This document shows, piece after piece, positions 17,106 to 24,622 of a stretch of DNA of 39,651 nucleotides. A program made the translations under genes and the position numbers. Numbering within the stretch: position 1 is the stretch's first letter; each line of letters starts with the position of its first letter. This DNA comes from CAZRIT01 sp964600225. Lineage in GTDB: Bacteria; Bacillota; Clostridia; Christensenellales; CAG-138. Location of the stretch: NCBI GenBank assembly GCA_964600225.1, contig CAZRIT010000010.1:1-39651 (forward strand). The letters run 5' to 3'. The notes beneath the pieces were generated by a model that searched no databases, had not been told where the DNA came from, and saw only the letters and a program-made list of their open reading frames with translations.

Positions 17106-18098
17106 TTATAGTGTCATCGGCCGCGAGGTCGGGCCTTCGAGCATGCGCCGCCGAATGCCAAAGAGCTGCTCCATACAGCCAAGGATCATCAGCGGCGTTT
17201 GCAGCAAAACCAAAAATACCGCAATCAGCGCAAACGTCACCGTGCGCGCCACCCGCGGATTGCGGCTTTTCCTGCCGATATAGAAATCAATCACGCACAG
17301 CCCCTGCAATATCAGCGGCATGGCCACAATGGTCTGCACGGCGTTTGTGAGGTTCAGCGCATACTCCCACCCCGAAAGCTCCAGTATCAGGGTGCCGACT
17401 AGCATGGCAAACAGCCCCGTCATCATACTGCGCGGTATGCTCCACATGCAAAACTTCTGCATGGGCGCAAGGCGCGCCTGTTCGCTGCGGGCAAACCGCC
17501 GAAACAGCGTCAGGTTGCTCAACGCCAACACCGCCGCGGCAATGCTGAGCATCGGCACCACCGACGCCGTGACCGAATCGCGGATGGCGTCCATAACCAG
17601 GTTCCACTGCTGGGCAAGCGCGGGATCGGCCGCCATCTCCGCAGGCAGCATCTCCCGCCACAGCGCAATGGATTCCGCCGCAACCGCTTCCACATCGGCA
17701 AACGCTTCCTTACCCTCCAGCATTGGCGGCAGCCAAAGCGACAGATACAGGCCCAGCAGGAACACGCCCGCCAGCGTCAGGGCCGTGTTGGTGTTGCCCA
17801 TGCGCTTGGTTTGCAGCCAATACAGCGCAAAAGCCGCCAGCACCATGCATGCGCTCAAGACCGCCGCGTTGACGGGATAGCGCAGCAAAAATGCCGCCAC
17901 GGCGTACGCGCCGCCAAACAGCGCCAGCAGCGTGGGGCTGGTTTTGAGCATGGCATAGGCCCAGAACGCGGGGGCGGCGAGCATGCCCGGTGGGAATACC
18001 GCTGCGAACAGGCCGAAAAATACAGCGATCAGCACCGCGATGGCGGGCCTGCCGCTCTGCTTCGGTTGATCGATCTGGTTGGGTATATTCGTTTCCAT
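17106..18098 (-). CDS. yybS: DUF2232 membrane protein (YybS family)
   Basis: A 330-residue protein with about eight membrane helices, ending in a short basic cytoplasmic tail. Its position directly before gdpP, rplI and dnaB is diagnostic for YybS/DUF2232. The biochemical role is unknown; a link to envelope or sporulation functions has been proposed only from context. The start at 18098 has no SD. A consensus promoter ends 6 nt before the ATG, so the operon mRNA is probably leaderless. Confidence 0.9.
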   Translation of the reverse strand: METNIPNQIDQPKQSGRPAIAVLIAVFFGLFAAVFPPGMLAAPAFWAYAMLKTSPTLLALFGGAYAVAAFLLRYPVNAAVLSACMVLAAFALYWLQTKRMGNTNTALTLAGVFLLGLYLSLWLPPMLEGKEAFADVEAVAAESIALWREMLPAEMAADPALAQQWNLVMDAIRDSVTASVVPMLSIAAAVLALSNLTLFRRFARSEQARLAPMQKFCMWSIPRSMMTGLFAMLVGTLILELSGWEYALNLTNAVQTIVAMPLILQGLCVIDFYIGRKSRNPRVARTVTFALIAVFLVLLQTPLMILGCMEQLFGIRRRMLEGPTSRPMTL

Positions 18099-18104
18099 AC
18101 CACC

Positions 18105-18133
18105 ATTTTACGGCGTAATGCGCAATGCGTCAA
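18105..18133 (-). promoter_or_regulatory. yybS operon promoter placed for leaderless transcription
   Basis: On the minus strand TTGACG (18133-18128), a 17-bp spacer and TAAAAT (18110-18105) are followed by GGTGGT and then the ATG at 18098. The expected start site is the A of the ATG. This is the clearest -35/-10 pair among the leaderless candidates. Confidence 0.8.
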
Positions 18134-18169
18134 ATGTTATTTGGAACAGTTTGGTTCAGATGCGCTCCG

Positions 18170-18730
18170 TCACCACGGTTCGATGCGATTGCCGCGCACC
18201 AGATACGCCCGCTCGGCCAGGCGGGCCAGCGGCGCATCGGAGCGCGAATCGGAATAGAACGCCGCAATACGGCACTGCGGATCGAACGCCCGAAGCCTTT
18301 CCACCTTCTCCTCGCCGTGGCAGTTGAGGCCCTTGGTTTTGCCCGTATGTTGATCCACGCGGGAGGCCAGAAGCGCGACGTTGAGCGTATTGCAGACGGG
18401 CGAAAGCAAAAATGTCGGCGACGCGGAGATGATCAGGTCGTCGTCGCGCCGCTGCTGCAAATACCACCGCTTGATGCGGCGCTCGTTTTCCGCCCAGAAG
18501 GCCGAAACCGTTGCGTCCACATCAGGTATATGCCGCAAAAAGCGGTACATGCGTTCCTTGGCGCGGGTTTTGGATAGCAATCCCAGCCGTATGCCAAAAA
18601 ACCGCAGCGCCACCGCGGGTACATCCAGCAGGATGCGCGGGTAGCGGCGCGCGCAGTACAGGTAGAACCGAAAGGTCGAGTCGCCGTCGAATATGGTCTT
18701 GTCAAAATCGTATACGTTGCGTACGCTCAT
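18170..18730 (-). CDS. HAD-superfamily phosphatase, subfamily IB
   Basis: A 186-residue HAD hydrolase. Motif I is DFDKTIFDGDS (residues 8-18), motif II is ISAS near 102, and motif III/IV is the SDSRSD stretch near 160. Lys132 in the KTKG region fits the third motif. The layout is that of phosphoserine phosphatase-like enzymes (IB). The substrate is unknown. Its ATG overlaps the stop of the preceding phosphatase gene (ATGA), so the two are translationally coupled. Confidence 0.85.
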   Translation of the reverse strand: MSVRNVYDFDKTIFDGDSTFRFYLYCARRYPRILLDVPAVALRFFGIRLGLLSKTRAKERMYRFLRHIPDVDATVSAFWAENERRIKRWYLQQRRDDDLIISASPTFLLSPVCNTLNVALLASRVDQHTGKTKGLNCHGEEKVERLRAFDPQCRIAAFYSDSRSDAPLARLAERAYLVRGNRIEPW

Positions 18731-19377
18731 GATTGCAGTATCAGCTCCGTCAGCTCCTCGGGATCGTCCACGATGATGCCCGCGCCCGCCTCGGCAAGCT
18801 GCTCACGGGTACGGTATCCCCACGATACCTTGATGCATTCGATGCCCGCATTGGCCGCAAATTGCGCGTCCACCTCGGAATCACCCACATACACCACATC
18901 CTCGGGCAGGAGGCCGAAGTAGTCCGTCACAAACCGCAGCGCATCGGGCGCGGGCTTGGGCGGGAAGCGCTTGACCCGTCCCAGCACCAGCGAAAACGTA
19001 TCGCGCGGGAACAGCGTATTGATGACCTTGACGGCGTCGCCGTGGGGCTTGTTGGACACCACCGCCGTGCGGATGCCCGCATTGGTCAGCGTGCTTACGG
19101 CGCGCAGGATACCGTCGTACGGGCGGGACCGATCGCAGCAGTGCGCGCGGTAGTGCAGTTGGTATGCCGCGCCCACATCCTTCCAATCGTCATGGTATTC
19201 CTGCGGTACGGCATGTTGGAACATGTAATCCGTGCTGTACCCCACAATGGCCTCCGTCTCGCGCTCCGTCAGCGTGGGGTGGTTATACAGCCTGAGCCCC
19301 GCGTTGAGCGCATCGGTGATATCGGCAATGGTATTGACCAGCGTGCCGTCCAGATCGAATATGCAAAACTTCTTCAT
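18727..19377 (-). CDS. HAD-IA phosphatase, phosphoglycolate phosphatase/PpaX-like
   Basis: A 216-residue HAD hydrolase. Motif I is FDLDGTLVNT (residues 5-14), a four-helix cap follows, motif II is VVSNKPH near 110, the motif III Lys is in FPPKPAP near 140, and motif IV is YVGDSEVD near 165. Such enzymes remove phosphate from phosphoglycolate, pyrophosphate or sugar phosphates. The start at 19377 is chosen because GGAGGA lies 7 nt before it; an ATG at 19392 would overlap that SD. It follows the EamA gene by 24 bp. Confidence 0.88.
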   Translation of the reverse strand: MKKFCIFDLDGTLVNTIADITDALNAGLRLYNHPTLTERETEAIVGYSTDYMFQHAVPQEYHDDWKDVGAAYQLHYRAHCCDRSRPYDGILRAVSTLTNAGIRTAVVSNKPHGDAVKVINTLFPRDTFSLVLGRVKRFPPKPAPDALRFVTDYFGLLPEDVVYVGDSEVDAQFAANAGIECIKVSWGYRTREQLAEAGAGIIVDDPEELTELILQS

Positions 19378-19401
19378 GATTCGTTCCTCCATGTATGTAT
19401 G

Positions 19402-20298
19402 TTACCAGCCCATCAATATGGCAAACATGCCCATCAGCACCAATATGACCCCGAACATCGAGGAAACGGGCATGCGTTCCTTATTGATTACGCGTGAAAA
19501 CAGCAGCATCGACGCAAACCCGATGATGGCGATCGGCGAAAGCTGGCTGGGGTCTCCGCGCTGCGCCACAAGCCGGTCCGCCCAGCGCGCCGCACCCGCG
19601 GCAACGCCCGCAAGCGGCAGCGCAACCCATGCGCCAACCGACATATCCTTCATGGCGCGCTGCTTGCCGCGTATCAACACGAATATCCACATCACAACGC
19701 ACGCAATCCCCGTCCGCACCGCGTGAAACACCGTTGGGTCCATATCGGCGCGCACAAACGCCTCCGAAAACACCGTCATGCCAGCCGTCATCAGCGCCGC
19801 AATCAGCGCATAGATCATCCACAGCCCCCTGGACAGCCCCGTGCCGCGGCTGAGGATGAGCACCGTGCCCAGCAGAATCAGCACCATGCAGCACATCTTC
19901 CATATGCCCAGCGGCGCCCCGAACAGAAAGTGCGACGCCACATAGACGGGCAGCGCATACAGATTCACCACGGGCCCGACCTTGCCCGCCAGCCCGCCCG
20001 TCAGCGCGGTCATCATGCACAGGCAGGTCAGCGCGCTCATCAGCCCGCAAACGCCCACGTTGACCCAATCTCCCGCGGAGAAATCCGGGACCGTCCGCCA
20101 GGTATCGGCATATACCGTCAGCCCCGCGACGCACGCCGTCATGACGAGCAAAAAGAACGCAGCCGCCAGCGACGGATCGGTGCGCTTGGCGCCGATGCGC
20201 ATCAGGCTTGGCGTCAGCCCGCGCGAAAGCGCCGCGGCAACCGCCCACGCAACCCAAATCAGCAGGTTGCGCGCTGTTTGTACATCCATTCCCCACAT
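19402..20298 (-). CDS. EamA/DMT-superfamily transporter
   Basis: A 298-residue protein with about ten membrane helices, arranged as two EamA repeats of five (about 10-140 and 155-297). This is the drug/metabolite transporter fold, typically exporting metabolites or amino acids. No substrate can be inferred. The first ATG (20298) lies 9 nt after a TACAAT box and has no SD; ATG 20289 is an alternative. Two HAD phosphatase genes follow closely in the same direction. Confidence 0.88.
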   Translation of the reverse strand: MWGMDVQTARNLLIWVAWAVAAALSRGLTPSLMRIGAKRTDPSLAAAFFLLVMTACVAGLTVYADTWRTVPDFSAGDWVNVGVCGLMSALTCLCMMTALTGGLAGKVGPVVNLYALPVYVASHFLFGAPLGIWKMCCMVLILLGTVLILSRGTGLSRGLWMIYALIAALMTAGMTVFSEAFVRADMDPTVFHAVRTGIACVVMWIFVLIRGKQRAMKDMSVGAWVALPLAGVAAGAARWADRLVAQRGDPSQLSPIAIIGFASMLLFSRVINKERMPVSSMFGVILVLMGMFAILMGW

Positions 20299-20307
20299 AT
20301 ACTAAAT

Positions 20308-20336
20308 ATTGTAGCACAAGCATCCGTGAACAACAA
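20308..20336 (-). promoter_or_regulatory. promoter of the EamA-phosphatase operon
   Basis: On the minus strand TTGTTG (20336-20331), 17-bp spacer, TACAAT (20313-20308), then 9 nt to the ATG at 20298. A start seven bases after the -10 leaves a leader of about 2 nt. Confidence 0.6.
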
Positions 20337-20397
20337 TATCTGGTTCCGCTTTTTTGCACAAGTTCCCGTTTGTGCGAAAGCATCCATCCGAACGCGG

Positions 20398-20427
20398 TTG
20401 CCGCGGGACGATTGGCCGTAGTATACT
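20398..20427 (+). promoter_or_regulatory. rluA-family gene promoter placed for leaderless transcription
   Basis: TTGCCG (20398-20403), 18-bp spacer, TATACT (20422-20427), then GTGTTT and the ATG at 20434. The -10 to ATG gap is exactly 6 nt and there is no SD. Confidence 0.7.
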
Positions 20428-20433
20428 GTGTTT

Positions 20434-21345
20434 ATGCGCACGCTCAGCCTGACCGTTACACAATCCATGCACGGCCGTACGGTGCAGCAGCTTTTACAAC
20501 ACGAGCTGCTGTTGTCCGACGGCCTGATTACCCGCCTCAAGCGGCGGCCGTCGGGCATCCGAATCAACGGGCAAAAGGCCTACACCACCGCGCGCGTGGC
20601 CGCAGGCGATCGGCTTACCGCCGAAATCGGCGACCTGCCGCGCGCCGACAATGCGCCCCGCCGTCCGCTGCCGTATGATATCCTGTTTGAGGACGACGAT
20701 CTGATCGCGCTCAATAAGCCCGCAGGCGTCACCGTCCACCCCGATACGCGGCGGCCCGACGAGGAAACGCTGGAAACCAGCCTTTGCGCCTACCTGCCCG
20801 CGGCCGATACGCCGCACCCCATCAGCCGGCTCGACCGCGGCACGACGGGCGTGATTTTGTTTGGAAAGAGCGGGTATATGCACGAGCGCATGCGGCGGCT
20901 GTTGCACACCGACGCCTATCGGCGCACCTACCTGGCCGTCGCGGCGGGCGTGCCCACGGCGGAAATCGGCCGCGTGACGCTGCCCATCGGTCTGGCGGAG
21001 GGCTCCACCTATCAACGCGCCGTCCGTCCCGACGGGGCCGAATCGGCAACCAATTACCGCACCCTCTGGCAAAACGGCCGCATCGCGCTGTTGCAATTGA
21101 CCCCCGAGACGGGGCGCACGCACCAAATCCGCGTGCACATGGCCTCCATCGGCTGCCCGCTGTACGGCGACTGGCTCTATGGCACGGCCGACCCCGCGGG
21201 CCTCAACCGCCCCGCGCTGCACGCGGCACAGCTCGCCTTCGAGCACCCGATGACCAAGATGCGCATCACCGTTTCCGCACCCGTCCCTGCCGATATGCAG
21301 GCCCTTTTATCCAACGAGGGCATGCCAAACGGCATACTGCCCTAA
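20434..21345 (+). CDS. RluA-family pseudouridine synthase
   Basis: A 303-residue enzyme. An N-terminal S4-like RNA-binding segment covers about 1-75. The catalytic domain follows: LNKPAGVTVHP near 93, RLDRGTTG with the catalytic Asp near 132, and TGRTHQIRVHM near 230. The family converts specific uridines in 23S rRNA or tRNA to pseudouridine; the target position is not readable. The start at 20434 is taken because -10 TATACT ends 6 nt before it. A GTG at 20428 is in frame but would lie upstream of the predicted transcript. Confidence 0.93.
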   Translation: MRTLSLTVTQSMHGRTVQQLLQHELLLSDGLITRLKRRPSGIRINGQKAYTTARVAAGDRLTAEIGDLPRADNAPRRPLPYDILFEDDDLIALNKPAGVTVHPDTRRPDEETLETSLCAYLPAADTPHPISRLDRGTTGVILFGKSGYMHERMRRLLHTDAYRRTYLAVAAGVPTAEIGRVTLPIGLAEGSTYQRAVRPDGAESATNYRTLWQNGRIALLQLTPETGRTHQIRVHMASIGCPLYGDWLYGTADPAGLNRPALHAAQLAFEHPMTKMRITVSAPVPADMQALLSNEGMPNGILP

Positions 21346-21378
21346 TCGTTCCCGCATGCATATTCCACCGCATTCCAA

Positions 21379-21409
21379 CGCGCCGTCCGACCGTGACGGT
21401 GCGTTTTTA
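21379..21409 (+). terminator. intrinsic terminator after the pseudouridine synthase gene
   Basis: CGCGCCGTC (21379-21387) pairs with GACGGTGCG (21395-21403), including one G-U pair, followed by TTTTTATAT. It lies 34 bp after the stop codon. Confidence 0.85.
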
Positions 21410-21429
21410 TATATTCGGCAAACACCCCC

Positions 21430-21457
21430 TTGACAACGCAAATTGCGCGGCTATAAT
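21430..21457 (+). promoter_or_regulatory. ldh promoter with long leader
   Basis: Perfect -35 TTGACA (21430-21435), 16-bp spacer, perfect -10 TATAAT (21452-21457). The start near 21464 leaves a leader of about 150 nt before the ATG at 21617, with local hairpins (TTGCAG/CTGCAA at about 21494-21517; GCCCGAACGGGC at about 21538-21549). Confidence 0.85.
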
Positions 21458-21616
21458 AGGGATTATACAGGTAATATAAAATGGGGAAATTTTTGCAGAT
21501 GCTGTTTTTTCTGCAAGCCCCCGCAATGACCTGTCAGCCCGAACGGGCCACCTCTCCTTTCGGGCAATCCTCCAAAACACACCATTATTTTTGGCAAGGC
21601 AGGAAGGGAAATTGCA

Positions 21617-22570
21617 ATGGCACACAGAAAAGTTACCGTCATCGGCGCGGGCAGCGTCGGCTCCAGCATCGCCTATGCGTTGACGCTCAAAGCTTTGGTG
21701 AACGAAATCGTGCTGCTCGATATCAACCACGACCGTGCCGTCGGCGAGGCCATGGATATCTATCAGGGCACGCCCGCGCTCAGCAGCTCCGTGGATATCT
21801 ACGCGGGCGATTACGAGGCCGCCGCGGGCAGCGATATCGTCATCATCACATCGGGCCTGCCTCGAAAGCCCGGGCAAACCCGCCTGGACCTGACCAAGGC
21901 CAACGTCGGCATCTTCCTCGATATTGCGCCGCAGATTGCAAGAACCTGCCCGAATGCAACCTATATCATCGTTTCCAATCCCGTCGATATATTAACCTAC
22001 GTCTTTCAAAAAATCACAGGCATCCCCGAAAACAGGGTAATCGGCACAGGCACGCTGCTGGATACGGCGCGGCTGCGCGCGCGCATTTCGAGCTGCCTGG
22101 ACATTTCGCAGCACAACGTCCACGCGTTCGTGTTCGGCGGGCACGGCGAAACCAGCTTCATCCCCTGGTCCATTGCGGAGGTATCGGGCGTTGGCATCGG
22201 TGAGTTTCAAAAGAATTCCGTGCACGACGGCGAGCAGCCGCCCGCGCTCGACCTGCCCGCCATCGAGGACTATGTGCGCACCTCGGGCGAGCAGGTGATC
22301 GCCTGCAAAAAGTGCACCAACTACGCCATTGCAACCACCGTTTGCAGCGTGTGCGAGGGCCTCTTTGGCAGTGCCAACACCGTGATGACCCTTTCCACCA
22401 TGCTGCATGGCGAATACGGCATCGATAACGTCTGCCTCTCGCTGCCCGTCATGATCGGCAGCGGGGAGTTGCGCGGGCGGGTGCTGCCCAAGCTCAGCCG
22501 CGACGAGCTGCAAAAGTTGCAGGACAGCAGCACGGCGCTCAAAAACGTGCTCACGCAGATCGAGCTGTAA
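21617..22570 (+). CDS. L-lactate/malate dehydrogenase family enzyme
   Basis: A 317-residue NAD-dependent 2-hydroxyacid dehydrogenase. It has the N-terminal GAGSVGSS Rossmann motif (10-17), Asp35 for NAD, Arg89 of the mobile loop, SNPVDI, LDTARLR with the substrate Arg, and the catalytic His in GGHGETSF. The specificity residue is Arg83 (PRKPGQTR), where classical lactate dehydrogenases have Gln and malate dehydrogenases have Arg. The overall sequence resembles the clostridial group usually annotated as L-lactate dehydrogenase, so substrate choice is open. The SD is AGGAAGGGAAA. It is monocistronic, with its own consensus promoter and long leader. Confidence 0.9.
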   Translation: MAHRKVTVIGAGSVGSSIAYALTLKALVNEIVLLDINHDRAVGEAMDIYQGTPALSSSVDIYAGDYEAAAGSDIVIITSGLPRKPGQTRLDLTKANVGIFLDIAPQIARTCPNATYIIVSNPVDILTYVFQKITGIPENRVIGTGTLLDTARLRARISSCLDISQHNVHAFVFGGHGETSFIPWSIAEVSGVGIGEFQKNSVHDGEQPPALDLPAIEDYVRTSGEQVIACKKCTNYAIATTVCSVCEGLFGSANTVMTLSTMLHGEYGIDNVCLSLPVMIGSGELRGRVLPKLSRDELQKLQDSSTALKNVLTQIEL

Positions 22571-22694
22571 ACGATTCGCACGCCCGCTGTCATTCTGTGC
22601 GTTTACGCGGAACACCGTATTGTCCGCTGCGGCGGGACGATCTTACGGCAAGGCCCTTCGGCGGGAGACGCCTCAGGGCGACGCTGCGGCGTCG

Positions 22695-22908
22695 GCTCAG
22701 GATGACAGGGAATGCGGTGTCATTCCGAGAAGCGCATGCTTTTCCGTGTCATTCCGAAAAGCGCAGCATTTCGCCGCGTCATTCTGAGGGCCGCAGGCCC
22801 GAAGGATCATTCGTGTACACGTTGCCTTCAAGATCCTTCGACTTCGCTCAGGATGACAGGGAATTCGGTGTCATTCCGAGAAGCGCATGCTTTTCCGTGT
22901 CATTCCGA
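22695..22908. repeat. two 63-bp direct repeats, 151 bp apart
   Basis: 22695-22757 and 22846-22908 are identical except for one base (aatgcgg versus aattcgg). Both run from GCTCAGGATGACA through two TCATTCCGA motifs. They are made of the ends of the palindromic element family and probably arose by duplication of one element with its flank. The gap 22571-23075 holds only such repeat pieces and no gene that I can support. Confidence 0.85.
22778..22857. repeat. palindromic intergenic element, 80-bp copy
   Basis: The outer inverted ends are GTCATTCTGAG and CTCAGGATGAC. The inner arms are CGAAGGATC and GATCCTTCG, both perfect. A GGGCC-GCA-GGCCC hairpin sits in the left half. The whole element can fold into one long interrupted stem. 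Confidence 0.85.
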
Positions 22909-23075
22909 GGAGCACAGCGACGAGGAATCTTTGTTCCCGTCAGGGAACAAAGTCCCCTTCGAGGCGCGAAGCGACGAATAATCTGCCCCGCCGCAGTGGA
23001 TGCGCACAACGATGGTCCCCCTGCATATTCGCAGATACGGATGCTTCATACCCATCCATGTCTGCGAATATTTGT

Positions 23076-23104
23076 TTGCATTATAACAGTGTATCGTTTA
23101 TACT
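23076..23104 (+). promoter_or_regulatory. alkA promoter
   Basis: TTGCAT (23076-23081), 17-bp spacer, TATACT (23099-23104). Six nt later is an ATG at 23111, but that ATG is out of frame with the gene, which starts at 23131 in the second copy of a 20-bp duplication. Confidence 0.7.
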
Positions 23105-23106
23105 AT

Positions 23107-23146
23107 ATATATGGAGCAGTATTTTAATATATGGAGCAGTATTTTA
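23107..23146 (+). repeat. 20-bp tandem duplication over the alkA start codon
   Basis: Two perfect adjacent 20-bp copies, each containing ATATATGGAGCAGTATTTTA, cover the first codons (Met-Glu-Gln-Tyr-Phe). Because 20 is not a multiple of 3, the first ATG (23111) reads a different frame from the second (23131). Confidence 0.9.
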
Positions 23147-23769
23147 TCTACGGTGAAACCGAGCTGGCCTGTCTCAGCCAAAACGACCCGACGTTGGGCC
23201 TTGCCATCACGCGCATCGGGCACATCGAGCGGGCCTTGACGCCCGATCTGTTCCCCGCCGTCGTCAACAGCATCGCGGGGCAGCAGATCACCTCCGCGGC
23301 GCACAGAACCATATGGGCAAGGCTTACGGCGCGCTTCCCCGCCATGGACGCGGCGTCCCTTGCCGCCGCCGACCGCGAAGCGCTCAAGGGCTGCGGCCTT
23401 TCCTACCGCAAGGCCGACTATATTCAGTCATTCGCCCGCTGCTGTTTGGACGGTTCGTTCGATTTGGCCGCCATCCCAAGCCTGCCCGACGCCGAGGTCA
23501 TTCAGGCGCTTTCGGCACAGAGGGGCATTGGCGTATGGACGGCCGAGATGCTGCTGATATTCTGCCTGTCGCGGCCCGATGTGGTCAGCTACGGCGATTT
23601 CGGCATCCGCCGCGGCATGCGCATGCTGTATCAAATTGCGGAGCTGACACGCGGCCGATTCGATGAAATTGCGGCGCGCTACCGCCCGTACGGCACCGTT
23701 GCCAGCCTGTATCTTTGGGCAATCGCGGGCGGCGCGCTGCCCGAATTGACAGACCCCGCCGTCAAATAA
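23131..23769 (+). CDS. DNA-3-methyladenine glycosylase (AlkA-like, HhH-GPD)
   Basis: A 212-residue base-excision-repair enzyme. It has the helix-hairpin-helix (LSAQRGIGVWTAEM near 130) and the catalytic Asp in YGDFGIRRG about 20 residues later. The N-terminal AlkA beta domain is missing, as in many Bacillota members. It cuts out 3-methyladenine and related alkylated bases. The ATG at 23131 matches the family N-terminus (MExxFxYG) but has no SD. The upstream copy of the duplicated start region is out of frame. An Ogt-type repair gene follows 22 bp later, so this is an alkylation-repair operon. Confidence 0.92.
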   Translation: MEQYFIYGETELACLSQNDPTLGLAITRIGHIERALTPDLFPAVVNSIAGQQITSAAHRTIWARLTARFPAMDAASLAAADREALKGCGLSYRKADYIQSFARCCLDGSFDLAAIPSLPDAEVIQALSAQRGIGVWTAEMLLIFCLSRPDVVSYGDFGIRRGMRMLYQIAELTRGRFDEIAARYRPYGTVASLYLWAIAGGALPELTDPAVK

Positions 23770-23791
23770 CACCATTTACGGAGGAATGACC

Positions 23792-24289
23792 ATGTATGTA
23801 TCCTGCACCGTTGCCTCCCCCATCGGCCCGCTCTCGCTGGTTAGCGATGGCGTGAGCCTGACGCACCTGAGCAGCCGTCCGCCCGCTGTGGAAAGCGAGG
23901 CGCTCGCCTCACCCGCGGCGGGACCTGCCGTATTTGCGGAAACCGCGGAGTGGCTGGCGCGCTACTTTGCGGGGGAACAGCCCGATCGGCTGCCAAAGCT
24001 GCTGCCCGCGGGCACGCCGTTCCAACTGCGCGTGTGGCAGCTGCTGGGGCAGATTCCCTATGGTCAAACCGTCTCCTACAAATCCATTGCCGATATCCTC
24101 GCGGCGGAGCGCGGCGGGCGCATGTCCTCGCGGGCCGTCGGCGGCGCAATCGGGCGCAACCCCATCCTCATCCTCATCCCCTGCCACCGCGTCATCGGCG
24201 CGGACGGCTCGCTGACGGGCTTTGGCGCAGGGCTGCCCGTCAAACGGCAATTGCTGACCCTGGAGCACGCCGCCTTTCGGGACGATTGA
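23792..24289 (+). CDS. methylated-DNA--[protein]-cysteine S-methyltransferase (Ogt/MGMT)
   Basis: 165 residues. The C-terminal DNA-binding domain contains FQLRVWQLLGQIPYGQTVSY, AVGGAIGRNP and the active-site IPCHRV, whose Cys accepts the methyl group from O6-methylguanine. The N-terminal domain is short and variable. The start at 23792 lies 7 nt after GGAGG; the ATG at 23786 is too close to the SD. It is co-transcribed with the AlkA-like gene. Confidence 0.95.
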   Translation: MYVSCTVASPIGPLSLVSDGVSLTHLSSRPPAVESEALASPAAGPAVFAETAEWLARYFAGEQPDRLPKLLPAGTPFQLRVWQLLGQIPYGQTVSYKSIADILAAERGGRMSSRAVGGAIGRNPILILIPCHRVIGADGSLTGFGAGLPVKRQLLTLEHAAFRDD

Positions 24290-24315
24290 ATCGGCAATCA
24301 CAGGCATTTTCCGTG

Positions 24316-24405
24316 TTATTCTGAGGGCCGCAGGCCTCTCTCCTGTCATTCTGAGGGCCGCAGGCCTCTCTCCTGTCATTCTGAGGGCCGCAGGCCCGAA
24401 GAATC
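24316..24405. repeat. three 30-bp tandem repeats
   Basis: CTGAGGGCCGCAGGCC recurs at 24321, 24351 and 24381, so the period is exactly 30 bp, with no spacers. Each unit is the left end of the palindromic element (TCATTCTGAG plus the GGGCC/GGCCC hairpin). It looks like slippage or repeated partial insertion. Confidence 0.85.
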
Positions 24406-24479
24406 TTTCCGAGCGTTCGCGAGGAAGGTTTCCCGCGTCCGCTGCGGCGGACAGATCCTTCGCTTTGCTCAGGATGACA
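24374..24479. repeat. palindromic intergenic element, 106-bp copy
   Basis: The ends are TGTCATTCTGAG and CTCAGGATGACA, with inner arms CGAAGAATCT and AGATCCTTCG. Between them lie GGGCC-GCA-GGCCC and CCGCTGCGG hairpins. A second, shorter right half (24674-24739) repeats the stretch from CCGCTGCGGCGG through CTCAGGATGACA almost exactly. The gap 24290-24783 contains these repeats and no supported gene. Confidence 0.85.
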
Positions 24480-24622
24480 AAACAACGGTGTCATTCTGAG
24501 AAGCAAAGCGAGGAACGCAGCGGCGTTGACTTGGAATGACGCGATTCGGTATTCGGCGCGAAAGCATCGTTTCCATGAGCCCCGCGGCGATTGAGCGGCC
24601 GGTTTAAGGGGTTACGGGGGTT

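Noticed and set aside
14990..17350. A 786-codon plus-strand open frame opposite gdpP and yybS, and similar long antisense frames (for example 13702-15126 and 26628-28271)
   Set aside because: They lie exactly opposite well-supported genes, have His/Arg/Ala-rich compositions typical of the antisense of GC-rich codons, and show no family motif.
20355..20376. Hairpin GCACAA/TTGTGC between the EamA and RluA genes considered as a terminator
   Set aside because: No T-run follows on either strand, and it lies between two divergent promoters where no transcript ends.
24316..24405. Possible CRISPR-like array
   Set aside because: Three 30-bp units are directly adjacent with no spacers and consist of known ends of the palindromic element.
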